From Candidatus Avipropionibacterium avicola (GTDB lineage Bacteria; Actinomycetota; Actinomycetes; Propionibacteriales; Propionibacteriaceae): a stretch of 15,564 bases of DNA. The stretch is from positions 1-15,564 of the forward strand of contig DVLP01000051.1 of NCBI GenBank assembly GCA_018715445.1, given 5' to 3'. Position numbers and translations under genes: made by a program. The notes under the pieces are model-generated. The model searched no databases and was not told the origin of the DNA. It saw nothing but the letters and a program-made list of their open reading frames with translations. This document shows positions 1 to 8,289 of the stretch, piece after piece. Within the stretch, counting starts at the first letter, position 1, and every line of letters starts with the position of its first letter.

Positions 1-1387
<1,387 letters not shown>

Positions 1388-1399
1388 TGGCTCAGCCTA
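1388..1399 (-). promoter_or_regulatory. Candidate -10 element for the FAH-gltX unit
   Basis: Read on the minus strand, TAGGCT (1394-1399) is followed by six bases and then the ATG at 1387. This TAnnnT-N6-ATG layout predicts transcription starting at or next to the A of the start codon, giving a leaderless mRNA. No convincing -35 hexamer is visible 16-18 bases upstream and there is no Shine-Dalgarno sequence, which fits a leaderless transcript but makes the call tentative. Confidence 0.45.
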
Positions 1400-1431
1400 T
1401 CGGTTCGCCCCGGCGTGCTTGGATGGCTGCC

Positions 1432-2727
1432 ATGGACGCCTCCACCTTCGACGCCGTCGACCTGATCCGCACCAAGCGGGACGGTGGCGTGCTCACCGAC
1501 GACCAGATCGACTGGCTGATCCGTTCCTACACCGACGGCGGGGTCGCCGCCGAGCAGATGGCCGCGATGGCGATGGCGATCTACTTCAACGGGCTCGGTC
1601 CGGACGAGCTGCACCGCTGGACCCACGCGATGATCGGGACCGGCACGCGGATGGACTTCTCCTCGCTGAGCCGACCCACCGCCGACAAGCACTCCACCGG
1701 CGGGGTCGGGGACAAGATCACCCTTCCGTTGGCCCCCCTGGTCGCGGCCTGTGGGGTCGCGGTCCCCCAGCTCTCCGGGCGCGGACTGGGCCACACCGGT
1801 GGCACCCTCGACAAGCTGGAGGCGATCCCCGGATGGCGGGCCGGGCTGTCCAACGACGAGATGCTGGCCCAGCTGGAGGATGTCGGTGCGGTGGTCTGTG
1901 CCGCCGGCAGCGGGCTGGCCCCGGCCGACAAACTGCTCTATGCCTTGCGTGACGTCACCGGGACCGTCGAGTCGATCCCACTGATCGCCAGCTCGATCAT
2001 GAGCAAGAAGATCGCCGAGGGCACCGGATCGTTGGTGCTGGACGTGAAGGTCGGCAGTGGCGCCTTCATGAAGACCGCAGACCGGGCCGGCGAACTGGCC
2101 CGCACCATGGTCGGCCTGGGGACGGCGGCCGGGGTGCGCACCGTGGCCCTGTTGACCGACATGCAGACCCCACTCGGTCGGACCGCGGGCAACGGACTCG
2201 AGGTGGCCGAGTCGGTCGAGGTGCTGGCCGGTGGCGGACCGGCCGACGTGGTGGAGCTGACGCTTGCCCTGGCGCAGGAGATGGTCGCCGCCGCCGGAGT
2301 GGAGGCCGATCCGGCCGAGGCGTTGGCGTCCGGGCGTGCCATGGATGTCTGGCGGCGCATGATCGCTGCCCAGGGTGGCGACCCCGACGCCACACTGCCC
2401 CGGGCCAGGCATGTCGACCAGATCCGGGCCGATCGTGACGGCGTGCTCACCGAGCTCGATGCGTACGCGGTGGGGGTGGCGGCCTGGCGGCTCGGTGCCG
2501 GTCGGGCCCGCAAGGAGGATCCGGTGCAGGCGGCGGCCGGTGTCGAGTGGCACCGCCGACCGGGTGATCAGGTCCGCAGCGGTGAGGTGTTGCTCAGTCT
2601 GCACACCGACACCGAGGAACGGATCCCCCGGGCCAAGGAGGTGCTGGCCGGGGCTTGGCAGATCGGTGACGCTGCCCCCGCCGTACGCCCCGTCGTGCTG
2701 GACCGCATCGACCACGGCGATGGCTGA
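1432..2727 (+). CDS. deoA: Thymidine phosphorylase
   Basis: Cleaves thymidine (and deoxyuridine) with phosphate to give the base and 2-deoxyribose 1-phosphate; a cytoplasmic pyrimidine salvage enzyme. The 431-residue length matches the family. Visible are DKHSTGGVGDK at about residues 85-95 (phosphate-binding KHST), the thymidine/pyrimidine phosphorylase signature SGRGLGHTGGTLDKLE at 115-130, and SSIMSKKIAEG with LVLDVKVGSGAFMK further on. The C-terminal part has the alpha/beta domain ending in AKEVLAGAWQIGD. I chose ATG 1432 because homologues start a few residues before FDAVDLIRTKRDGG; ATG 1423 in the same frame is possible, and neither has a strong ribosome binding site. It is divergent from the FAH gene and overlaps the next gene by 8 nt. 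Pyrimidine-nucleoside phosphorylase activity is an alternative. Confidence 0.93.
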   Translation: MDASTFDAVDLIRTKRDGGVLTDDQIDWLIRSYTDGGVAAEQMAAMAMAIYFNGLGPDELHRWTHAMIGTGTRMDFSSLSRPTADKHSTGGVGDKITLPLAPLVAACGVAVPQLSGRGLGHTGGTLDKLEAIPGWRAGLSNDEMLAQLEDVGAVVCAAGSGLAPADKLLYALRDVTGTVESIPLIASSIMSKKIAEGTGSLVLDVKVGSGAFMKTADRAGELARTMVGLGTAAGVRTVALLTDMQTPLGRTAGNGLEVAESVEVLAGGGPADVVELTLALAQEMVAAAGVEADPAEALASGRAMDVWRRMIAAQGGDPDATLPRARHVDQIRADRDGVLTELDAYAVGVAAWRLGAGRARKEDPVQAAAGVEWHRRPGDQVRSGEVLLSLHTDTEERIPRAKEVLAGAWQIGDAAPAVRPVVLDRIDHGDG

Positions 2728-3664
2728 GCGGGAGTTCGACCTTCCGGAGTTGGTGCGCGCCAAGCTGGCCACGGCCGGCGCCGTCGGCGACCAGTGGTCG
2801 GCGAGTCTTCCCCACCTGGTCAACGATCTGGAGCACCGCTGGGACCTCAGGGTGGGTGACGTCCTTGACGGGGGCAGCACCGCCTTCGTCGCCAGTGCCC
2901 AACGGACCGACGGCACCCCAGCCGTCCTCAAGATCGCCGTCCCCGGTCAGCCCATCGACGAGCAGGTCGAAGCCCTCGTACGGGCGGACGGCCTCGGTCA
3001 CGTACAGGTGCTTGAGGTCGACCTGCCGCGTCAGGCCCTGCTGCTGGAACGGCTGGGGCCCTCACTGGCCGAGTCGGGGCTGCCACCTGAGGAGCAGGTG
3101 GACATCCTGTGCGCGACCCTGCACCGTGCCTGGCAGGTGCCGCGTGCTCCCGGTCGGGAGGTCCGCCCCGAGCAGGAGAAGGCCGCCGCACTCGGGCGGT
3201 ACGTCATCGACGCCTGGCACCAGTTGGGGCAGCCCTGTCCGGCGGCGGTGATCGAGCGTGCCGTGACCTGTGCCGAGCGGCGCGCTGCGGACTTCGACCT
3301 GGCCAGCTCGGTGGTGGTGCACGGCGATCCCCACCCGGGCAATTGCCTGCAGGCGTTGACGGCGCGGGCCGGTGCGGAGTCCGGCTTCGTCCTGGTCGAC
3401 CCGGACGGGTTCCTGGCCGATCGTGGCTACGACCTCGGTGTGGTGCTGCGGGACTGGCGGCCGCAGCTGCGCGAGGACCCCGGCCTGCTGCCCCGGTTGT
3501 GTCGGCGGATGGCCGAGCGGACCGGGGTGGCACCCGAGGTCATCTGGGAGTGGGGCCTGCTGGAGCGGGTCTCGACCGGGCTCTACCTGATGGAGTTCGG
3601 ATCCCGGGCCCAGGGCGGCGCCTTCCTCGCCTCAGCGGCGATGCTGGACCTTCGCCCGTCCTGA
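2720..3664 (+). CDS. Aminoglycoside/hydroxyurea-type phosphotransferase family kinase
   Basis: A 314-residue kinase resembling the family of streptomycin 6-phosphotransferase and hydroxyurea kinase. Visible features are PAVLKIAVP with the presumed ATP-binding Lys71, LLLERLGPSL at about 107-116, the catalytic-loop motif VVHGDPHPGN (His201, Asp203, Asn208), and VDPDGF (Asp227/Asp229) in the metal-binding DFG-like position, followed by RGYDLGVVLRDW. The tail WEWGLLERVSTGLYLMEFG is of the kind seen in this family. The true substrate is unknown; many chromosomal members have no proven resistance role. ATG 2720 lies inside the end of deoA (ATGGCTGA), so the two are almost certainly co-translated. 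A large hairpin 20 bases after the stop ends the unit. Fold assignment is firm, substrate is not. Confidence 0.85.
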   Translation: MAEREFDLPELVRAKLATAGAVGDQWSASLPHLVNDLEHRWDLRVGDVLDGGSTAFVASAQRTDGTPAVLKIAVPGQPIDEQVEALVRADGLGHVQVLEVDLPRQALLLERLGPSLAESGLPPEEQVDILCATLHRAWQVPRAPGREVRPEQEKAAALGRYVIDAWHQLGQPCPAAVIERAVTCAERRAADFDLASSVVVHGDPHPGNCLQALTARAGAESGFVLVDPDGFLADRGYDLGVVLRDWRPQLREDPGLLPRLCRRMAERTGVAPEVIWEWGLLERVSTGLYLMEFGSRAQGGAFLASAAMLDLRPS

Positions 3665-3683
3665 GAGATGGCGCGCTGAGAAC

Positions 3684-3742
3684 GTGACGCGACCGGAGCC
3701 GTACGGCCTCAGGATCCGGTTGCTGCCGGACGGTCGCGTCAC
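3684..3742. terminator. Long hairpin between convergent genes, probable bidirectional terminator
   Basis: A perfect 11-bp inverted repeat, GTGACGCGACC at 3684-3694 and GGTCGCGTCAC at 3732-3742, encloses a 37-base loop that itself contains the palindrome GCCGTACGGC (3698-3707) and a CCGG/CCGG pair. It sits between the plus-strand kinase gene and the minus-strand lipoprotein gene, where a shared terminator is expected. There is no T tract on either side, so efficiency cannot be judged. Confidence 0.6.
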
Positions 3743-3753
3743 GAATCCAGCGG

Positions 3754-4734
3754 TCACTCCAGCGGGGACTCGCCGTTGGCGGCTGCACTGAGCAGCGGCA
3801 AGTAGCGTTCCAGCATCCACGGCAGGCTCAGCACGGTGACCGAACTCGTGGCGTAGACCATCGCCGGGTCGGTGAGCGGCACGTAACCCTTGGCCTTCAC
3901 GGCAGGGATCGAGTCGAACAACGGGCTGGTCTCGAGCTTCTGCTGGACCTCCTCGCTCAGGTACCAGGCCACGAGCACGTCGGAGTCGATGGTGTCGAGC
4001 TCCTCCAGGCTGATCTGGGCTGCGAAGGAGGGTGCCTCGGTCGGCAGGCTCGGCGAGATCGTGAAGCCGAAGCTCTCCAGCAGGGTCACCCGGGAATCGC
4101 TTTGCAGGTAGACGTTGTACGTGTCGGTGGTCGTGCCTGAGCCGAAGGCGATGGTCTTGCCGTCGAACTCCGGGTGGTCGGCCTTCGCCTGCGCCACCAA
4201 CTCATCGGTCTGCTCCAGCAGCGCGGTGGCTTCGGCACTCAGTCCGAGGGCCTTGCCGACCATCTCGGTCTGGTCCTGCATGCTGGTCAACCACGGCTTG
4301 TCCGGGTATGCCACGGTCGGCGCGATCTTGGTGAGCTCGGCGTACTGATCATCGGTCAGGCCCGAGTTGACCGCCAGGATCACGTCAGGAGCGAGGCTGG
4401 CGATCTGCTCCAGGGGGATCTCCTGCGAGGACGAGGGGATCAGCTCCGGGGTCTCACCGTTCAGCAGCGGGGTGTCCCACGGCAGGATCCCGGTGTCGTC
4501 GCCGGTGTTGCCGGTCATGTCCTGCATGCCGACCGGGATCACCCCCAGGGCCAGGGCGACATCCTGGCTGCCCCAGCCGAGCCTGACCACACGCTCCGGC
4601 TTGGCCGTGATCGTCACCTCGCCCAGCGCGGTGTCGATGGTGACCGGGAAGGTGTCGCCCTCGGCGGACGGAGCGCCCGGGTCGACCGGCTCAGTGGTGT
4701 CGGAGCCGTTCGAGCAGGCACTGGTCAGGGACAC
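3754..4734 (-). CDS. Iron-siderophore ABC transporter substrate-binding lipoprotein (start uncertain, likely frameshifted)
   Basis: An FepB/FecB-like periplasmic-binding-type protein that would capture ferric siderophore outside the membrane. Evidence includes PERVVRLGWGSQDVALALGV at the start of the first lobe, LEQIASLAPDVILAVNSGLT, LTKIAPTVAYPDKPWL, and a second lobe with GKTIAFGSGTTTDTYNVYL and LEELDTIDSDVLVAWYLSEE. The mature part is full length, ending near residue 326. The listed start (GTG 4734) is only the first in-frame start codon: it falls inside the signal peptide, seven codons before the lipobox Cys (LTSAC). The upstream in-frame bases encode the rest of a Tat-type signal but no start codon (separate entry). 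No permease or ATPase gene is adjacent, so its partners must be elsewhere. A DtxR-like box lies just upstream. Confidence 0.85.
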   Translation of the reverse strand: MSLTSACSNGSDTTEPVDPGAPSAEGDTFPVTIDTALGEVTITAKPERVVRLGWGSQDVALALGVIPVGMQDMTGNTGDDTGILPWDTPLLNGETPELIPSSSQEIPLEQIASLAPDVILAVNSGLTDDQYAELTKIAPTVAYPDKPWLTSMQDQTEMVGKALGLSAEATALLEQTDELVAQAKADHPEFDGKTIAFGSGTTTDTYNVYLQSDSRVTLLESFGFTISPSLPTEAPSFAAQISLEELDTIDSDVLVAWYLSEEVQQKLETSPLFDSIPAVKAKGYVPLTDPAMVYATSSVTVLSLPWMLERYLPLLSAAANGESPLE

Positions 4735-4802
4735 CAGCGGCAGGCCCAGACAGAGTCCGAGAACGGTACGCCGCGAAGTGGAAAGCTTGTAGGAATCGTC
4801 AC
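4735..4802 (-). other. Signal-peptide coding region in frame but lacking a start codon
   Basis: Read in the frame of the lipoprotein, these bases encode KLSTSRRTVLGLCLGLPL and then VSLTSAC, a convincing twin-arginine lipoprotein signal. In that frame no ATG, GTG or TTG occurs back to a TGA just inside the box region. GTG 4802 is in the next frame and encodes VTIPTSFPLRG before diverging. One extra T at the TTT near 4782-4784 would join them as MTIPTSFSTSRRTVLGL, which would be a normal Tat lipoprotein start. So a one-base deletion, a sequencing error or a non-canonical start is implied. Confidence 0.55.
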
Positions 4803-4821
4803 GGCGGTAGCTTTGCCTAGC
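4803..4821 (-). promoter_or_regulatory. Candidate DtxR/IdeR iron box
   Basis: On the minus strand the bases CTAGGCAAAGCTACCGCC resemble the 5' part of actinobacterial DtxR/IdeR operators (consensus of the type TTAGGTTAGGCTAACCTAA; variants with TTAGGCAAGGCTAA are known). The match is good on the left half (TAGGCAA-GCTA-C) and poor on the last bases. The site lies between the stop of the upstream kinase gene (4822) and GTG 4802, directly ahead of an iron-siderophore binding protein gene, where iron repression is expected. Confidence 0.45.
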
Positions 4822-5595
4822 TCAGTCAGCGCAATGCGCGTCAGCCCGGATGGCACCTGCTGGGTGCTCCACCACTGCAATCGCCTCGCCGGGACGCAAC
4901 TGCACCACGGCAGTGCAACCCGGCTCCCCACACTCGCAGTCGAAGGATCGTGGCCGACGGTCCAGCTCAGGATCGATCCACCCATGGGCGATGCTGTCGC
5001 CCAGTTGATCGGCGAGACTGCGATTGCCGAACCGGATGACCTGTTGACGCTCGGCGGTCGTTCGGGCCGACGGCAGGGCGGCCAGTGCGCCGGCGAGCGC
5101 AGCTTCGACTGCGTCCACGGTCTCCTGGGGCGTCTGTCCATCGACGTGGATCACGTTTTCCGAGGTCCCGGTGAGCTGGTCGCAGATGAGCGCGTGGCCG
5201 TGCAGCAGGCCATGGTCAATCGTCGGCGAGCCCGAACGCTCCACCAGCCGCCGCCGTTGCTCGTCCACCGACGGCATCAGCCAGACCGAGCGGTCCAGCG
5301 GTGCGAAGTCGGGGGCAACGAGCGCCCCCTCGACGATGACGCCGACAGCGGGGCGTCGGCGGGCCAGGTGATCAAGGTCTTCTCGGATCAGAGGTCCGCG
5401 GTCGAAGGTGCCCGGTGAAGGATCGGCGTCGTCGTGCAAGCCGCGGGCCACAGCCCTGGCCCGATGACTCCAGGTGTGGGCATCGGTGCTGTACCAGCGC
5501 AGACCGCGGGCACGCGCCAAGGTCCGGGCCGTGGTCGTCTTGCCGGAGGCTGCCGGTCCTCCGATCAGCACCGCTGTCCCCCACGCTCCGTCCAC
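4822..5595 (-). CDS. P-loop kinase-like protein with C-terminal CxCx4C tail
   Basis: A 257-residue cytoplasmic protein. The N-terminal half is a P-loop NTPase of the small-molecule kinase/zeta-toxin-like type: LIGGPAASGKTTTARTLARA with Walker A GPAASGKT at residues 13-20, a substrate-region RWYSTDAHTW at 33-42, and a VIVEGALV strand near 87. No exact substrate can be assigned. The C-terminal 70 residues differ: NRSLADQLGDSIAHGW, then FDCECGEPGCTAVVQL with Cys220, Cys222 and Cys227 and a later HCAD end, resembling a short Cys motif module found at the tails of other actinobacterial proteins and suggestive of metal binding. The start is GTG 5595, four bases after GGAGGGAGGG (5600-5609). It lies 67 bases after the ABC transporter gene on the same strand, possibly co-transcribed. 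Confidence 0.72.
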   Translation of the reverse strand: MDGAWGTAVLIGGPAASGKTTTARTLARARGLRWYSTDAHTWSHRARAVARGLHDDADPSPGTFDRGPLIREDLDHLARRRPAVGVIVEGALVAPDFAPLDRSVWLMPSVDEQRRRLVERSGSPTIDHGLLHGHALICDQLTGTSENVIHVDGQTPQETVDAVEAALAGALAALPSARTTAERQQVIRFGNRSLADQLGDSIAHGWIDPELDRRPRSFDCECGEPGCTAVVQLRPGEAIAVVEHPAGAIRADAHCAD

Positions 5596-5662
5596 GCGGC
5601 CCTCCCTCCGGACTCACACAGTCCTACCAAACCCAGCCAAGCCCTGCCGACACCGGCGAGCC

Positions 5663-7438
5663 TCACCGTCTCGGCGGCGCAGTCTGCTCGGCGAACAGTG
5701 TTGCGAACCGACCGTTCTCACGCAGCAGTTCGGCAAAGGTGCCGTGCTCGACGATCCGGCCCTGATCGAAGACGTGGATGTGGTCCATGGCCCGCAGGGT
5801 CCAGGCCCGGTGTGACACGACGATCGTGATGTGGTTGTCCTTGACCTGACGAAGCTCAGCGAAGATGTCCCGTTCGGCTTCGGCGTCGATGGCTGAGGTC
5901 GGTTCGTCGAGGACCCAGATCGGGGCATCGCGCAGATGGATCCGTGCCAGGGCGATGCGCTGCCACTGTCCACCGGACAACCCGGACCCGCCCCACTGCT
6001 GACCGAGCTGGCAGTCCAACCCGCCGGGGAGGGCCCGAACGAAGTCGGCTGCGTGGGCACGTTCGAGTGCTCGCCAGACGCGCTCGTCGGGGACCGCGAC
6101 GTCCGGCGTACCGAGCAGGACCGTCTCGCGCACCGTCAGCTCGTACCGGCCGAACTCCTGGGTGAGCAATCCGAACCGTGCAAGGCGATCTGCGTCCGCC
6201 AGTGTGTCGGCATCGAACCCGTCGAGGGAAACGAGCCCACGGTCCGGGTCGACGATTCCGAGCGCTGCGTTCAACGCCGTGGTCTTGCCTGCGCCGTTGA
6301 CGCCCACCAGAGCGATCATCTGTCCCCGCCCGGCCTCGAAGCTGACGCCACGCAGTGCGGGTTCGGTGGCACCGGGATAGGTGTGGTGCAGATCGGTCAC
6401 GGCAAGATGATCGACCCTCGCAACGGGGTCGGCTGGCGGCATTGGTGGCAGTGTGGTGAGCACCCGGCGATAGAGATCGGCCTTGGGTGCAGCGGTCACG
6501 AGCTGTCCGAACGCGTTCCCGCAAGAACGGATGGCGTGGATGCCCGAGATGATGCCGGCGATGGAAGCCGCGGCTCCGGCCGGGTTGGGCGAGCCGAACA
6601 CCATCACCGTCAGCGCACCGCCGAGCAGCAGCACTGTGCCCGCCGCGCAGGCGAGTTCCATCCGAGTGCCGAAGCGGGTCAGCTCCTCCAGTACGGCGAC
6701 GAACCTGGCTCGCGCGCTGACGGCGAGGGTCGCGACCTTGTGACCGGACTGCAGGGCGGCCAGCTCGGTCCCGGTTCGCTGCTGGAGCAGCTGCTCGGTG
6801 AGGTGGTTCGCGCGGCGACTGGCCTTGGCCAGGCGCGGCATACCGGCCAACTCGACCCGGGCGATCAGGGTGAACGCAAACACTGTTGGCAGCAGGCTCG
6901 CCCCCACCAGCAAGCCGGAAACCAGATTGAAGGTGGCTATCGTCGCGCACAACGAGACGGCCGTGACGACGGCAGTGATCACCTGCAGGGCCTGCCCCGG
7001 GATCGCTGCCAGGCCAGGTGCGCTGATGCCCAGCTGGGCGGTCTCCACATCTCGTACGAAGCCTCCGTCAGCCAACTGTCGCGGCGTGGCCCTCGCGACG
7101 GCCTCCAGCAACCGTTCCTGGTAGCGCAACATCAGCCGTAGTCCCATGCGCTGGCTGGACTGCCAAGCCACCTGGGCCAGAGGAAACGCTGCCCCGACCA
7201 CGACGGTCAGCAGCACCAGCGGCACCGCCAGGCCCGATCCGACCGCCCCATCCGCGAGCCGCCCCAGCAGGACGCTGATCAGCAGGACCTGCAGCGCGGG
7301 AAGCACAGCCTGGACCGAATGCAGCACCACCGTCAGGAGCAGCCAGCCACGGCTCCACCGGGCTGCATCCGCCAGGCCTCGCCCGGCACAGGCCAACGCC
7401 AGCCGGACCGAAAGAAACGACGACAGCACCGCCATCAT
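5663..7438 (-). CDS. ABC transporter, fused membrane and ATPase domains (exporter type)
   Basis: A 591-residue half-transporter, presumably a homodimer in the cytoplasmic membrane. An N-terminal transmembrane domain (about residues 30-300) has hydrophobic segments such as LLLTVVLHSVQAVLPALQVL, LVLLTVVVGAAFPLA and LVSGLLVGASLLPTVFAFTL. The ATPase domain has Walker A GVNGAGKTT at about 379-387, Q-loop LLTQEF near 424-429, signature LSGGQ at 487-491, Walker B IWVLDEP near 507-513 and the H-loop histidine in VVSHR near 543. All catalytic motifs are intact. ATG 7438 is preceded by GAGAGGTG with six bases of spacing, making this a well-supported start; GTG 7447 overlaps that site and ATG 7435 is the next option. 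The cargo is unknown; a peptide, drug or siderophore is equally compatible with the sequence. Confidence 0.9.
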   Translation of the reverse strand: MMAVLSSFLSVRLALACAGRGLADAARWSRGWLLLTVVLHSVQAVLPALQVLLISVLLGRLADGAVGSGLAVPLVLLTVVVGAAFPLAQVAWQSSQRMGLRLMLRYQERLLEAVARATPRQLADGGFVRDVETAQLGISAPGLAAIPGQALQVITAVVTAVSLCATIATFNLVSGLLVGASLLPTVFAFTLIARVELAGMPRLAKASRRANHLTEQLLQQRTGTELAALQSGHKVATLAVSARARFVAVLEELTRFGTRMELACAAGTVLLLGGALTVMVFGSPNPAGAAASIAGIISGIHAIRSCGNAFGQLVTAAPKADLYRRVLTTLPPMPPADPVARVDHLAVTDLHHTYPGATEPALRGVSFEAGRGQMIALVGVNGAGKTTALNAALGIVDPDRGLVSLDGFDADTLADADRLARFGLLTQEFGRYELTVRETVLLGTPDVAVPDERVWRALERAHAADFVRALPGGLDCQLGQQWGGSGLSGGQWQRIALARIHLRDAPIWVLDEPTSAIDAEAERDIFAELRQVKDNHITIVVSHRAWTLRAMDHIHVFDQGRIVEHGTFAELLRENGRFATLFAEQTAPPRR

Positions 7439-7478
7439 GGGACACACCTCTCGACAACACGTGGGAGTTGGGCACGCT

Positions 7479-7496
7479 CACGCACGTCGTTGCGTG
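7479..7496. repeat. Short perfect inverted repeat upstream of the ABC transporter gene
   Basis: CACGCA (7479-7484) and TGCGTG (7491-7496) flank six bases, about 40 bases upstream of the ABC transporter start. It could be an operator half-site pair or a weak 5'-UTR hairpin. I see no regulator gene next to it and no clear promoter in 7448-7593, so its role is open. Confidence 0.3.
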
Positions 7497-7593
7497 ATGG
7501 CGCCCTCACCAAGTGCGTTGCCGTCCCCGAGGGACCCAGAGGCAGATGGTCTACGGACGATCCTAAGACTAGCGGATCTCGGGCATTCGTGCC

Positions 7594-8241
7594 TCAGCCC
7601 CTGGTCAGCCCGAGGAAGCTGCGCAGCGCCTCGGCTCCGGTGGTGCGGATCGGATCGGTCCGGACCAGGTCGTCCGGGCTCAGCACGAACGACTGCTCGA
7701 CGGCCAGCGCGCCCTCACGAGCCACCCGGCGGGTGCCGTTGTCGCGGTAGCCGACCTTGCGACTGACCGCCAAGGAGGCCGGGTTGTCGACGAAGGCGTG
7801 CGAGGTGACCTCGGTGGCGTCGAGTTCGTCGAAGGCGAAGGTGCACACGGCCCGGCGCATCCGGGTCCCGATCCCCTGCCCCTGATGACGCAGCGCAAGC
7901 CACGACCCGGTCTCGGCCGTGCGCAGCACCGCGAAATTCTTCGCGGTGATCCCCTGAGTCCCGACCAACTCACCGCCGAGGCGCACGGCGAACTGCAGGT
8001 CCCAGTCGTCGGGGCCACAGCCTGCCTTGGTCCGGGCCATGAAGCGCATGTACTCCGCCGGCGCCTCGTCGTCGCTGCGCCGGGTCCAGGGGAACAGGAA
8101 CGGCATCGCGTCAGGATCGTGGATCCCCGACCTCACCAGCTCGACCAGCTCCGGCGCATCGGACTCCCGCACGATCCGCAGCTCGAGGTCGCCTTCGCTG
8201 ATGCACACCCCGTACGGGGGCCAGAGGTCGATGAGGTCCAT
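7594..8241 (-). CDS. GNAT family N-acetyltransferase (RimJ/RimL-like)
   Basis: A 215-residue acetyl-CoA-dependent acyltransferase; the acceptor is unknown. The GNAT core is visible as LELRIVRESDAPELVEL at the start, VGTQGITAKNFAVLRTAETGSWLA forming the central strands, and the acetyl-CoA pyrophosphate-binding motif RHQGQGIGTRMRRAV (Q120-x-x-G123-x-G125). VTSHAFVDNPASLAVSRKVGY is the typical late motif in which the Asn-Pro-Ala-Ser segment precedes the last helix. ATG 8241 gives the N-terminal WPPYG lead that I recall for this actinobacterial group; the ribosome binding site is weak. A tail after about residue 185 extends past the usual GNAT end. It lies 48 bases downstream of cimA and may be read from the same promoter. 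Confidence 0.88.
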   Translation of the reverse strand: MDLIDLWPPYGVCISEGDLELRIVRESDAPELVELVRSGIHDPDAMPFLFPWTRRSDDEAPAEYMRFMARTKAGCGPDDWDLQFAVRLGGELVGTQGITAKNFAVLRTAETGSWLALRHQGQGIGTRMRRAVCTFAFDELDATEVTSHAFVDNPASLAVSRKVGYRDNGTRRVAREGALAVEQSFVLSPDDLVRTDPIRTTGAEALRSFLGLTRG

Positions 8242-8289
8242 CCGGCCATCCCAGCGCAGTCATCCCCGTGGTGCAACGGGTTTGTGCAC

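Noticed and set aside
5610..5624. GGACT-CACAC-AGTCC hairpin upstream of the P-loop kinase gene
   Set aside because: Only 5 bp, does not cover the ribosome binding site and no partner motif was found; could be chance.
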